From contig JAUJMV010000033.1 of assembly GCA_030446685.1 (NCBI GenBank), forward strand, positions 1-52,328: a stretch of DNA of 52,328 nucleotides, written 5' to 3'. The position numbers and the translations under genes are program-made. The notes below the pieces were generated by a model. The model made no database searches. It saw only the letters and a program-made list of their open reading frames with translations, and had not been told where the DNA came from. The DNA comes from Thermomicrobiales bacterium (lineage in GTDB: Bacteria; Chloroflexota; Chloroflexia; Thermomicrobiales; CADCWN01). Numbering within the stretch: position 1 is the stretch's first letter; each line of letters begins with the position of its first letter. Below are positions 1-8,100 of the stretch, piece after piece.

Positions 1-347
1 GGCTGGTGCTGGGGCCACTGCATGCTGAAGACGAGCTCCATCGGCGCCCACCACTGGTCGGGCGGGGCCTCGGGGGCGCGCTGCTGGAGGCCCGCCATGA
101 GGTCGTTCCACTCCCGCGAGGTCGGGTCGTCGTTGATGCGGGCGAAGTCGCGCGCCGGGTCGAACGTGTCGTCGGTTTCGAGGTACATGAACATCCGCGT
201 CCCGAGGAGGAAGATCTTCATCTCCCGGACGCCGACCTCGCGCAGGCGGGCCAGCACGCCCGGCCAGACCGCCTGGTGCTGGCGCTTGTACTCCGCGATC
301 TGCGCCGGGTCGTCCCGCAGGCAGAGGGTCAGGCCGAACGTCTTCAC
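1..347 (-). CDS. rhaM: L-rhamnose mutarotase, 3' end cut by window edge
   Basis: Interconverts the alpha and beta anomers of L-rhamnose in the cytoplasm, feeding rhamnose catabolism. Read from the sequence: a GTG start at 347 preceded by AAGGAGG, then MKTFGLTLCLRDDP, EYKRQHQAVWPGVL, MKIFLLGTRMFMYLE and DFARINDDPTSREWNDLM, the conserved blocks of the DUF718/RhaM family. About 115 codons lie in the window, slightly more than the usual family length of about 104, so little is missing. The start overlaps the methyltransferase stop as GTGA, showing translational coupling. A second rhamnose gene (RhaEW-type) lies at 46955-49018. Confidence 0.88.
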   Translation of the reverse strand, partial: MKTFGLTLCLRDDPAQIAEYKRQHQAVWPGVLARLREVGVREMKIFLLGTRMFMYLETDDTFDPARDFARINDDPTSREWNDLMAGLQQRAPEAPPDQWWAPMELVFSMQWPQHQ

Positions 348-1126
348 CGGTCCTCCTTGCGCGCGATCAGGAGATAGGCGCCGGGCAGGCGGCGCGCGGC
401 GTCCAGCAGGTTCCCGAAGCGCCAATCGGCGTCGCTCGGGAACTCCTCCAGGCGTTCGATCCGCAGCCCGGCCCGCGCCAGCGCCGTGACGACATCGCCG
501 AGCGGCCAGGAGAACTCCCACTTGGTCTCGGCCGCGTCCTCGCCGCCGGCGAAGTGGCTCCAGCCCTGCTCGCGTTCCGGCCTGGCCCGTCCGAAATAGT
601 CGCTTGCGATCCGCAACTGGCCGTCGCTGTACCACAGGCAGCCGGCCAGGGGGTGTTCCTCGTGCAGGATCAGCCGGCCGCCCGGCCGGAGCGCCGCCGC
701 GACGACCTCCGCCCAGCGCGCAATGTCGGGGAGCCAGACAATCGCGCCGCCGCCGGTGAAGACGAGGTCGAACGTACCTTGTTGCAGGTCGTCGGGCAGG
801 GCATAGACGTCGGCGGCCACGAAGCGCACCGCGAGGCCGGCGTCGGCGGCTTTCCGCCCGGCCAGCGCGATCTGCGCGTCGCTGATGTCCACGCCGGTGG
901 CGCTGGCCCCCGCGACCGCCCACGAGAGGGTGTCCTCGCCGGTCGCGCATTGCAGGTGCAGCAGCGCGCGGCCGGTCACGTCCCCGGCCGCTTCGATCAC
1001 GGGCGGATCGAGGGTCGAGCCGCCGGCGGCGAAGAACTCCGCCGCTGGCCATTTCCGGTGCCGCACCGCCGCGATCTCGTTCCAGGCGCGGCGGTTGTGC
1101 GCGGTGTACTCGTGGAGGTCGGGCAT
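344..1126 (-). CDS. class I SAM-dependent methyltransferase
   Basis: 260-residue Rossmann-fold methyltransferase. It has motif I (ALLHLQCATGEDTLSWA, around residues 54-70), an acidic residue ending strand 2 (TGVDISDAQI), motif II (FVAADVYALP) and a GGGAIVWLPD block. The N-terminus (EYTAHNRRAWNEIA) is typical of the Methyltransf_11/25 small-molecule group. The substrate cannot be read from the sequence. It lies 37 bp after the sulfatase stop and overlaps the rhamnose mutarotase start by four bases, so it belongs to this minus-strand sugar cluster. ATG at 1126 follows GAGGAGC. Confidence 0.85.
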   Translation of the reverse strand: MPDLHEYTAHNRRAWNEIAAVRHRKWPAAEFFAAGGSTLDPPVIEAAGDVTGRALLHLQCATGEDTLSWAVAGASATGVDISDAQIALAGRKAADAGLAVRFVAADVYALPDDLQQGTFDLVFTGGGAIVWLPDIARWAEVVAAALRPGGRLILHEEHPLAGCLWYSDGQLRIASDYFGRARPEREQGWSHFAGGEDAAETKWEFSWPLGDVVTALARAGLRIERLEEFPSDADWRFGNLLDAARRLPGAYLLIARKEDR

Positions 1127-1163
1127 CGTGGCAGCTCCTCGGGGCGATCCGCCCGGCCACTCG

Positions 1164-2645
1164 TCACAGGCCCAGGCGGGCGAGCTGCTCCGCGGGCGCG
1201 TCCACCCGCGCCAGGTGGGCGCGCAGCAGGTCGGCGAAGCGCCGTTCGAGCGCCGGGTCCGCCAGCGGGCGCTCCTGCCGGGGATCGGCGGCGAGGTCGA
1301 AGAGTTCGTGGCGCGAGGTGTAGGCGGCCCCGTCGCCGGCGCCGTAGCCGAGGGGGACCTTGCCCGGCTGGGGGATCTTGTAGACCGGGATGTTGTAGGT
1401 GTGGCCGAGGAAGCGGCCCATCTCCGCCTGGGCGAGCTGCTCGCGCGGGAGGAAGCCGTGGAAGCCGGTCGGCATCGCGGTGTAGGCGTAGACGACCGTG
1501 TCGGGGGCGAGCGGGTTGCGGAAGTAGGTGTGGCGGCCGTCGGTGGCGTTGGTCGCCATGCCGAAGTAGCCGTAGATGATCGCGTCGTGGACCGCCTCGT
1601 CCGCCTCCAGCGTAGGGCGCAGCGAGCGGCCGTGCAGGTGGGGCGGGACCGGCGCCCCGCACCAGTCGAGGACGGTCGGCATCAGGTCGGTGGTCTGCGT
1701 CAGGGCGGAGACGCGCGCGCCGGCCCGCGCCGAGCCGGGCAGGTGGACGATCAGCGGGATGCGCGCGATCTCGTTGTAGACCGGCATCGCGTTCTTCATC
1801 CAGTACTGGTGCTCGCCGAGCATCGAGCCGTGGTCGGTCGTCAGGACCACTGCCGTGTCGCGCCAGAGGTCGAGCGCGTCGAACCGGTCCCAGAGCCGGC
1901 CGAGCCAGTGGTCGGTCATCGTCAGCAGCGCGGCGTAACACTTGCGGATGTGCGCGATCGCCTCGGGGCTGTCCTCGCACTCGCCGTAGTTGGGCCAGTC
2001 GTAGAGCGGGCCGTCCCACCTGTCGTCGTAGAGGTCGAGGTACTTCTGCACGACATAAAACGGCTCGTGCGGGTCGAAGAGTTCGAGCTGGAGGAACCAG
2101 TTGTCGGCATCGCGGTTGTCGTCGAGCCAGCGGACGGCATGCTCGACGCAGCGCGGCCCGGAGAACTCGTGCTCCTCGCGCTGGGCCAGCCGGTTGAGCG
2201 CGTTCTGCTGGCGGTTGGCCTGGCGGTTGAGCGTCTCGGGGAGGGCGGGGAGATCGACGCGGCTGATCCAGAAGTCGCTCTCCTGCCCGCGCTCGAACTG
2301 CCAGGAGCTGAAGCTGCTGTTGTGGCCCTCGCCGCCGAGGTAGAAGTAGTGGTAGTGGTCGGTGATCAGGTGCGAGAAGACCGGCTGGTCGGCCTGGCGC
2401 AGGAGGTGGGGCAGCACGTCGTCGAACGGCTCCAGCGGCCCCCAACCCCGTTCGAGGAAATTGTGCCGCCCGGTCATGAACTCGCGACGGGCGGGCATGC
2501 AGGGGAGCGAGCCGACCCAGTGGTTGTCGCAGACGACCGAGCGCTCGGCCAGCCGCGCGATGTTGGGCGTCTGGACCCAGTCGCTGCCGTAGGGCTCCAG
2601 GTAGTCGCGCCGCAGCGTGTCGAGGATGACGAACAGGGTTTTCAC
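1164..2645 (-). CDS. type I sulfatase (alkaline-phosphatase superfamily)
   Basis: Hydrolyses sulfate esters. The start chosen is GTG at 2645 (reads MKTLFVILDTLRRDYL), preceded by GGAGG; upstream in-frame codons come from an intergenic repeat. Asp9 begins the metal site. Cys49-Met-Pro-Ala-Arg53 is the C-x-P-x-R signature whose Cys becomes formylglycine when a maturase is present. TTDHGSMLGEHQYWMKN supplies later metal and substrate ligands. It has 493 residues, normal for the family. There is no obvious signal peptide, so it is probably cytosolic. In a uronate/rhamnose cluster it may desulfate an imported sugar; that substrate is inference. Confidence 0.88.
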   Translation of the reverse strand: MKTLFVILDTLRRDYLEPYGSDWVQTPNIARLAERSVVCDNHWVGSLPCMPARREFMTGRHNFLERGWGPLEPFDDVLPHLLRQADQPVFSHLITDHYHYFYLGGEGHNSSFSSWQFERGQESDFWISRVDLPALPETLNRQANRQQNALNRLAQREEHEFSGPRCVEHAVRWLDDNRDADNWFLQLELFDPHEPFYVVQKYLDLYDDRWDGPLYDWPNYGECEDSPEAIAHIRKCYAALLTMTDHWLGRLWDRFDALDLWRDTAVVLTTDHGSMLGEHQYWMKNAMPVYNEIARIPLIVHLPGSARAGARVSALTQTTDLMPTVLDWCGAPVPPHLHGRSLRPTLEADEAVHDAIIYGYFGMATNATDGRHTYFRNPLAPDTVVYAYTAMPTGFHGFLPREQLAQAEMGRFLGHTYNIPVYKIPQPGKVPLGYGAGDGAAYTSRHELFDLAADPRQERPLADPALERRFADLLRAHLARVDAPAEQLARLGL

Positions 2646-2672
2646 AGGCGCCTCCGAATCGCGTAATAGGCG

Positions 2673-2861
2673 GGTGGCCGCCGGTTGAAACCGGCGCCTC
2701 ACGGGCGCATCGCGCCACAAAGTCCGCCTGCGCGGACTGGGACCGTTGCTACAGCGTGGCTTGTCCCATTAGCCTTTCGCCTCGCCCGCCTCCCAACCCG
2801 CGGCGGCGGGCTTCGTGGCGCTGTGGCGCCCGCGAGGCGCCGGTTTCAACCGGCGGCCACC
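2673..2861. repeat. long imperfect inverted repeat, REP-like
   Basis: Left arm 2673-2728 and right arm 2805-2861 are near-perfect inverted copies of about 55 bp (core GCCGCCGGTTGAAACCGGCG). They are separated by about 75 bp holding a small hairpin (AGTCCGC/GCGGACT, 2721-2738). The core is itself a palindrome. The right arm supplies the last codons and TGA stop of the racemase gene; the left arm ends about 28 bp upstream of the sulfatase start. A related core (GTTTCAACCGGCGG) recurs at about 22537-22551. Confidence 0.85.
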
Positions 2862-4165
2862 CCGGCGACGGCCTCCGCTCTCTCCATGGTTGTCGCGCCC
2901 GATGCCTCGCCCTTCAGCCGGTAGAGGATTTCGCCGGCCTTGGGGACGAGCAGGATCCCCTCATCCTCGCGCCCGGCCCACTCGGCGAGGTTGATCGTCG
3001 CGGGGTCGCGGTAGCCGAGGTTGTGCGCGGCGCAACGCTCGGGCGAGATGCCGGTCGCCAGGGTGACCGCGATGCGGGGCCGCTCGCCCCCCGCGAGGTC
3101 GTGGTGGCCGGCGCCGCGCAGGTGGGTGCTGTGCGCCAGGACGCCGCCCGGATAGTGCGCGAAGCGGTCCCACTGGTTGAGGAAGTAGTCGCGGACGTGG
3201 TAGCCGATCTCCGCCAGGTCTTTGCCGTGGGTGTAGCTGAACTCGGTGATGTGCGGCGCGTAGATGATTACCTCGCCGCCGTCGGCCACCACCGGCTCCA
3301 GTTTGTACATCCCCTTCGCTGCCGTCCAGATGTCGTCGTACATTTGGGGCATGACGGAGAGGACCTGCCGGAACGGGCGGTCCATGTATTTGATGTGGAT
3401 CTGAGCGGAGAGATCGGCGGCGGCGGACCAGGCGGCCTGCGGCTCGGCGATGTAGAGGCCGGCGAGGCTGTTGGCGCCGGGCGCGACGACCAGCGCGCAG
3501 CAGAGCTTCGGGGTCGGGACCAGCGAGGCGGCGCGGTCGATCAGGCGGCGCACCGGGGTGATGCCCTTGGTCCCGATGATCGCGTAGCTGGTGATCAGCG
3601 CGCCGAGCCAGTGCGAGAGGTCGATCACCTCCGGGCCGCTGACGCCGGGGAAGAAGTACTTGTTGCCGCCGGAGAAGCCGACGACCTCGTGGGGGAAGAC
3701 GGGGCCGCAGATGATGATCCAATCGTACTCGGTCACCAGCCGGTTAATCCGCACCTCGACCGCCCGCCGCAGCATCCCGCCGCTGATGTCGGCCACCTCG
3801 TCCTCGGAGATCGTCCCGAGCGAGACGAAGGTCTCCGGCTTCGCCCACTCGTGATTGAAGACCCGCACGTCCCGGAAGGTCGTCGCCCACTCCGCCGGGG
3901 TGACGCCGACCAGCCGGTCGATCTGCTCGCGGTCCATCGGCGAGTGCGTGCCGAGCGCGATCAGGAAGTCGAGCGCCGCCACGCGCCCCCCCAGCTCCTT
4001 GTGCAGCAGCCGGAACATCTGGGGGATCGGGGCGGTGCGCGTGCCGTCCGGGATCAGGACCAGCACCCGCCGCCCGTCGAGCTCCTGCTCGGCCAGGGCC
4101 GCCGCCACCAGCCCCGCCGCCTCCGCGTCATCCAGTAGCCTCTCGGTGTGGCCCGCTCCGTGCAT
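2846..4165 (-). CDS. larA-like: LarA-family nickel-dependent 2-hydroxyacid racemase/epimerase
   Basis: 439 residues; ATG at 4165 after a strong GGAGGAA. It carries PDGTR (39-43), GTH (72-74), His105 (NHE), PHEVVGFSGGNKYFFPG with His159 and Lys169, and His185. The His159-to-Lys169-to-His185 spacing (10 and 16) equals that of the nickel-pincer ligands His174, Lys184 and His200 of lactate racemase, so the catalytic centre looks intact. LarA homologues act on several 2-hydroxyacids, including sugar acids. Between uronate and rhamnose genes the substrate is probably a sugar acid (inference). No larBCE cofactor genes are in the window. The last codons come from the 2805-2861 repeat arm. Confidence 0.85.
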   Translation of the reverse strand: MHGAGHTERLLDDAEAAGLVAAALAEQELDGRRVLVLIPDGTRTAPIPQMFRLLHKELGGRVAALDFLIALGTHSPMDREQIDRLVGVTPAEWATTFRDVRVFNHEWAKPETFVSLGTISEDEVADISGGMLRRAVEVRINRLVTEYDWIIICGPVFPHEVVGFSGGNKYFFPGVSGPEVIDLSHWLGALITSYAIIGTKGITPVRRLIDRAASLVPTPKLCCALVVAPGANSLAGLYIAEPQAAWSAAADLSAQIHIKYMDRPFRQVLSVMPQMYDDIWTAAKGMYKLEPVVADGGEVIIYAPHITEFSYTHGKDLAEIGYHVRDYFLNQWDRFAHYPGGVLAHSTHLRGAGHHDLAGGERPRIAVTLATGISPERCAAHNLGYRDPATINLAEWAGREDEGILLVPKAGEILYRLKGEASGATTMERAEAVAGVAAG

Positions 4166-4178
4166 GGTTCCTCCAGTT

Positions 4179-4285
4179 GGTAGTCGGATAGTCGGGTAGT
4201 AAGGAAGCGGCGGAAGTGGCATGGCTGCCCCCGACGTTCCCGTCCTCCTCTCGCCGACTAGCCGACTACCCGACTACCCGACTCG
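4179..4285. repeat. inverted tandem octamer repeat (GTAGTCGG word)
   Basis: Left block 4179-4201 contains GTAGTCGG-type octamers; right block 4253-4285 is its inverted counterpart (CCGACTAC word). The left block begins just beyond the racemase RBS and the right block ends two bases before the SDR stop codon. The same word recurs at 20116-20224. The two blocks could form a long hairpin in the intercistronic mRNA. Confidence 0.85.
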
Positions 4286-4287
4286 CG

Positions 4288-5139
4288 TCACACGCCGCTG
4301 AACGCGCTGAAGCCGCCGTCGACCGGGACGACGACGCCGTTGACGAAGCTGGCGCCGGGGGAGCAGAGCCAGAGCAGCGTGCTGACCAACTCGTCCGGCT
4401 CGCCGAAGCGCCCGGCGGGGGTGTGGTCGACGATGGTCTGTCCGCGTGCGGTGAGTCCGCCGTCGGGGTTGAGGAGGAGCGCGCGGTTCTGGTCGCCGAC
4501 GAAGAAGCCGGGGGCGATCGCGTTGACGCGCAGCCCGCCCCCGTAGCGGCGGGCTAGTTCAGTCGCCATCCAGCGGGTGAAGTTGTCCACCGCGGCCTTG
4601 GCGGCGGAGTAGCCGATCACGCGGGTGAGGGTGCGCTGCGCCGCCATCGAGGAGATGTTGACGACGCTGCCGCGCGGCGCCGCCCCGCCGGCGCTCTCCC
4701 GCCGGGCCATCGCCGCGCCGAAGACCTGGGTGGGGAGCAGCGTGCCGAGCAGGTTGAGGTCGAAGACCTGCCGGAAGGCGTCCTGCGGCAGGTCGAAGAC
4801 CGTCGTGTCGTCGGTGAGGGTGGCGGCGGGGACGTTGCCGCCGGCGGCGTTGACCAGGATGTCGATCCGCCCCCAACGGGCCAGCACGCTCTCCAGTGCG
4901 CCGGCCAGTTGCGCCTTGTCGAGGACGTCGGCGGGCAGCGCCAGCCCCTCACCGCCGCCCTCCGCGACCGCCGCGACGACCTCCTCGGCGCGCTCCCGCC
5001 GCCGGCCGAGCACCCCGACCCGCGCGCCCGCCCCGGCCAGCCCGCGCACCATCGCCCCACCCAGCACCCCGGTGCCGCCGGTGACGACCGCGACCTGCCC
5101 CTCCAGGCTGAACAACTGCGTGAGTAGGCTATCCGGCAT
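4288..5139 (-). CDS. SDR oxidoreductase, probable D-mannonate oxidoreductase
   Basis: 283-residue classical short-chain dehydrogenase. TGGTGVLG (20-27) binds NAD(P); NAAGGN is the motif after strand 4; the SSM...YSAAK triad is present; the C-terminus ends with PVDGGFSAFSG. Start ATG at 5139 follows GAGAGGAG. The TGGTGVLG form and the NVPAATL insertion resemble the SDR-type UxuB/YjmF mannonate oxidoreductases of Gram-positive bacteria, which reduce fructuronate to mannonate. The adjacent uronate isomerase makes fructuronate, which supports this, but substrate specificity in SDRs is easily misread. Confidence 0.8.
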   Translation of the reverse strand: MPDSLLTQLFSLEGQVAVVTGGTGVLGGAMVRGLAGAGARVGVLGRRRERAEEVVAAVAEGGGEGLALPADVLDKAQLAGALESVLARWGRIDILVNAAGGNVPAATLTDDTTVFDLPQDAFRQVFDLNLLGTLLPTQVFGAAMARRESAGGAAPRGSVVNISSMAAQRTLTRVIGYSAAKAAVDNFTRWMATELARRYGGGLRVNAIAPGFFVGDQNRALLLNPDGGLTARGQTIVDHTPAGRFGEPDELVSTLLWLCSPGASFVNGVVVPVDGGFSAFSGV

Positions 5140-5172
5140 CGCTCCTCTCCTCTCAACAGCCGAGAGGGACGG

Positions 5173-5274
5173 ATTCACCACAGAGGCACGGAGGACGGGA
5201 GGGAGTTCACAGAGAAGGCGAATAGAGGAACTCTCTGCCCTCCCTTCCGTAACTCTGTGTCTCTGTGGTGAAAT
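5173..5274. repeat. inverted CACAGAG-type repeat between uxaC and SDR
   Basis: Left arm from 5173 (TTCACCACAGAGGCACGGAG) and right arm ending at 5274 (its inverted form CTCTGTGTCTCTGTGGTGAA) flank about 40 bp in which further GGGAGGG/CCCTCCC sequence also pairs. The element fills almost the whole gap between the uronate isomerase stop (5282) and the SDR RBS. Confidence 0.85.
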
Positions 5275-5281
5275 CGTACCC

Positions 5282-6700
5282 TTACAGATTATAGGCGCGC
5301 TTCGCCAGGTCGTAGGCCAGCTCGCGCGCCATCGCGGCGGCGTCCTCCTCGTCGATCAGGCCGCGGACGGCCTGCCGGGCGAGCCAGTTCGAGGTGACGC
5401 GGCGCCAGACGTCGTGGCGCGAGGGGATCGAGGCGAAGGCGCGGGTGTCGTCGTTGAAGCCGGCCAGGTTGTAGATGCCGGCCGTCTCCACGGTTGCGTC
5501 GAGGTAGCGTTCCATCCCCAGCACGCTGTCGTAGAACCACCAGGGCGGCCCGAGCAGCACCGCCGGGTAGTGGCCGGCGAGGGGCGCGAGCTCGCGGCCG
5601 TAGACGCTCTCGTCGAGGGTGAAGAGGATCAGGCGGAAGCGCGGATCGTTGCCCCAGGCGTTCAGGAGTGGCTGGAGGTTGCGGGTGTACTCGGTCTGGG
5701 TGGGGATGTCCGCGCCCTTGTCGGGGCCGAAGCGGTCGAAGAGGGCGGCGTTGTGGTTGCGCAGGCTGCCGACATGGAGCTGCATCACCAGCCCGTCCTC
5801 GGCGCTCATCCGCGCCATCTCCAGCAGCATGTGCGCGGTGAACGCGGCGGCGTCGGTGGCGGTCGCCTGCCCGCGGAGCGCGCGGTCGAAGAGCGCGCCC
5901 GCCTCCTCGTCGGTGAGGCGGTGGGTGTGCGGGGTGAGGGCGCTGTGGTCGGTGGCGGTCGCGCCCAGCTCCTTGAAGAAGGCGCGGCGCGACTCGAGCG
6001 CGCGGATGAAGGAGGGGTAATCGGGGATGTCCGTCCCGGCGACCTGGATGAGCCGGTCGAGGTTCGCGCGCCAGGCGGGGGCGTCGAGGTTGATCACCGC
6101 GTCGGGGCGGAAGGTCGGGCGGACGTTGGTGAAGCCGTCGGCGTGCAGTTTCTTGTGGTGGTCGAGCGTGTCGGTGGCGAAGTCGGTCGTGGAGAGCGCC
6201 TCGATGTTGAAACGCTGGAAGAGGGCGCGCGGCGAGAACTCCGGCTTGGCGAGTTGCGCCTCCAGGTGGTCGTAGATGCGGTCGGCGCTGGCGGCGTCGA
6301 GCTTCTCATCCACCCCGAACAGAGTCGTCAGCTCGTCGCTCAGCCAGAGGCCGGTCGGCGTGCCACGGAAGAGGTGGAAGTATTCCGCGAAGCGGCGCCA
6401 GATCGCGCGGCCGTCGGTTGCGGTCGGCGAGCCGTCGCGCGTGGGGACGCCGAGGTCTTCGAGCGGCACCCCCTGGCTGTAGAGCATCCGGAAGACGTAG
6501 TGATCGGGGATGATGAAGAGGTCGGCCGGCGAGCCGAGCGTCGCGTCCGGGTCCGACAGCAGCGCCGGGTCGACGTGGCCGTGCGGGCTGACCAGCGGCA
6601 GATCCTTCACTTCATTGTAGAGCTGGCGGGCCAGGTCGCGCTGCGCCGGGTCCGGGTCGAAACAGCGGTCCGGCGACAGGGTCCATCCCTTCGTCTGCAT
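5282..6700 (-). CDS. uxaC: uronate (glucuronate) isomerase
   Basis: Isomerises D-glucuronate to D-fructuronate, or galacturonate to tagaturonate, the first step of hexuronate catabolism. 472 residues, the normal family size (about 465-475). His40-Gly-His42 in SPHGHVDP is the amidohydrolase-fold metal motif; LFIIPDHYVFRMLYSQG, MQLHVGSLRNHN and DTRAFASIPSRHDVWRR are family-specific blocks. ATG at 6700 follows GGAGGGGAG. It is first in a minus-strand series with the SDR, LarA-like and sulfatase genes. The next step, fructuronate reduction, is probably done by the neighbouring SDR. Confidence 0.93.
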   Translation of the reverse strand: MQTKGWTLSPDRCFDPDPAQRDLARQLYNEVKDLPLVSPHGHVDPALLSDPDATLGSPADLFIIPDHYVFRMLYSQGVPLEDLGVPTRDGSPTATDGRAIWRRFAEYFHLFRGTPTGLWLSDELTTLFGVDEKLDAASADRIYDHLEAQLAKPEFSPRALFQRFNIEALSTTDFATDTLDHHKKLHADGFTNVRPTFRPDAVINLDAPAWRANLDRLIQVAGTDIPDYPSFIRALESRRAFFKELGATATDHSALTPHTHRLTDEEAGALFDRALRGQATATDAAAFTAHMLLEMARMSAEDGLVMQLHVGSLRNHNAALFDRFGPDKGADIPTQTEYTRNLQPLLNAWGNDPRFRLILFTLDESVYGRELAPLAGHYPAVLLGPPWWFYDSVLGMERYLDATVETAGIYNLAGFNDDTRAFASIPSRHDVWRRVTSNWLARQAVRGLIDEEDAAAMARELAYDLAKRAYNL

Positions 6701-6872
6701 CTCTCCCCTCCCCCACAATCCTCGTGTCGACCGCCGCCCCCGGCCCCTCCGCTGGTGCTGGGGAGGGGAGGAACGGCGAGCGATTGGCGCCTCGTGCCGG
6801 TGACCGCGACGAACACGGACACCGGGGAGGTGATTGTGCCGCTTCATCGCGCGATTGGCAAGTCGTTGTAGT

Positions 6873-6893
6873 CGCCGCGCCTGGGGCGCGGCG
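6873..6893 (-). terminator. terminator-like hairpin after hom
   Basis: A perfect 9-bp stem (CGCCGCGCC/GGCGCGGCG) with a three-base loop lies about 35 bp downstream of the homoserine dehydrogenase stop in the direction of transcription. No T-run follows, so factor-independent termination is uncertain. Apart from this hairpin and the uxaC RBS, I see nothing else convincing in the gap 6701-6926. Confidence 0.4.
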
Positions 6894-6926
6894 GCGGGGG
6901 TTAGCCCGTTGCCGTGGGCCTGGGGC

Positions 6927-8093
6927 TCAGTCGAGGGCGGGGAGGTCGCAGCGGAAGAGGCCGCCGCCGGCGGCGCGCGCGGCGGGGCCGAGGTCGGCCG
7001 CGGTCGCGCCCTCGACAATCCCCAGCCAGCCGTCGCCGTCGCGGGTCCAGCGCGCGTTGTGGCCGAGCGCCGCGGGGTCGGCGGCGTGGGGGAGGCGCAC
7101 GGCGTAGCGGGCGGGCAGGGGCCGGACGGCGGCGGGAGCAAGGTCCGGCGCGGGGTAGTCGAGCGTCAGCGCGCCGCCAGCGATCGCGGCGAGGTCACCG
7201 AGGAGCGCGCCGGCGGTCGGTTCGGCGCCCGCGCCCGGCCCGCTCAGCGTCGTCGCGCCGATCAGGTCGCCCTCGATGCGGATCGCGTTGCCGGGGCCGT
7301 CCGGCGCGGCCAGCGCGTCGGCGAGCGGGACCGCCGCCGGCTCGACCGCGGCGAGGTCGCCGCCGGCGGCGCGCGCCGCCCGCGCGACGTACTTGATCCG
7401 CGCGCCGTGGGCGGCGGCCCAGCGCAGATCGGCGGGGGTGACGTCGGTGAGCGGGCGGCGGGGGATCGTGGCGGGGGCGACGTAGACGCCGAAGGCGAGC
7501 GCGGCGAGGATCGCGAGCTTGGCCGCCGCGTCGTGGCCCTCGACGTCGGTCGAGGGATCGGGCTCGGCGAAGCCGGCCGCCTGGGCGCGGGCCAGCGCCT
7601 CGTCGTACGAATATCCCGCCTCCATCGCGCCGAGGATGGCGTTGGTGGTGCCGTTGATCACGCCGCCGACGGCGGTGAGGCGCTGCCCGCCGGCGAGCTG
7701 GCGCAGCGCCGCGATGACCGGCACGCCGCCGCCGACGCAGGCTTCGATGCCGAGCCCGACGCCGTGCCGCCGCGCGAGCGCGAAGAGGCGCGGCCCCTGC
7801 GCGGCGATCGCCCCCTTGTTGGCGGTGACGACCGGCCGCCCGCGTTCGAGCGCGGCGGCGATCAGGTTGGCGGCCGGCAGTTCGCCGCCCAGCACCTCGA
7901 CAACCGGGCCGGTCCCGTCGAGCGCCTCGTCCGCGCTCGTCGTCAGCGCGCCGTCCGGCAGGGCGACCGCGCGGGGCTTGCAGCGGTCGCGCACCAGCGC
8001 CCGCCCGACCGCCCAGGGCGACCCCTCCCGCGCGCAGGCGCGGGCCACGCCGCCGCCCACCGTTCCCAGTCCGAGCAACGTTAGTTCGCTCAT
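6927..8093 (-). CDS. hom: homoserine dehydrogenase
   Basis: Reduces aspartate semialdehyde to homoserine, the branch point toward threonine and methionine. 388 residues. GLGTVGGG (8-15) is the Rossmann loop, VTANKGAIA follows, GVINGTTNAIL is the family motif, and AAGFAEPDPSTDVEGHDAAAK matches the homoserine dehydrogenase signature with its catalytic acidic residues. There is no C-terminal ACT domain, so feedback control by threonine through an ACT domain is not expected. ATG at 8093 lies 7 bp after the preceding stop. Last gene of the threonine-branch operon that starts at the attenuator. Confidence 0.93.
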   Translation of the reverse strand: MSELTLLGLGTVGGGVARACAREGSPWAVGRALVRDRCKPRAVALPDGALTTSADEALDGTGPVVEVLGGELPAANLIAAALERGRPVVTANKGAIAAQGPRLFALARRHGVGLGIEACVGGGVPVIAALRQLAGGQRLTAVGGVINGTTNAILGAMEAGYSYDEALARAQAAGFAEPDPSTDVEGHDAAAKLAILAALAFGVYVAPATIPRRPLTDVTPADLRWAAAHGARIKYVARAARAAGGDLAAVEPAAVPLADALAAPDGPGNAIRIEGDLIGATTLSGPGAGAEPTAGALLGDLAAIAGGALTLDYPAPDLAPAAVRPLPARYAVRLPHAADPAALGHNARWTRDGDGWLGIVEGATAADLGPAARAAGGGLFRCDLPALD

Positions 8094-8100
8094 TACTGCC

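Noticed and set aside
885..2666. Long plus-strand reading frame opposite the sulfatase
   Set aside because: Composition is Ala/Val/Arg-rich shadow of the minus-strand gene, with no family motif and no RBS. The same holds for long antisense frames at 4625-6871, 12924-15275, 32355-35522 and 46862-49171.
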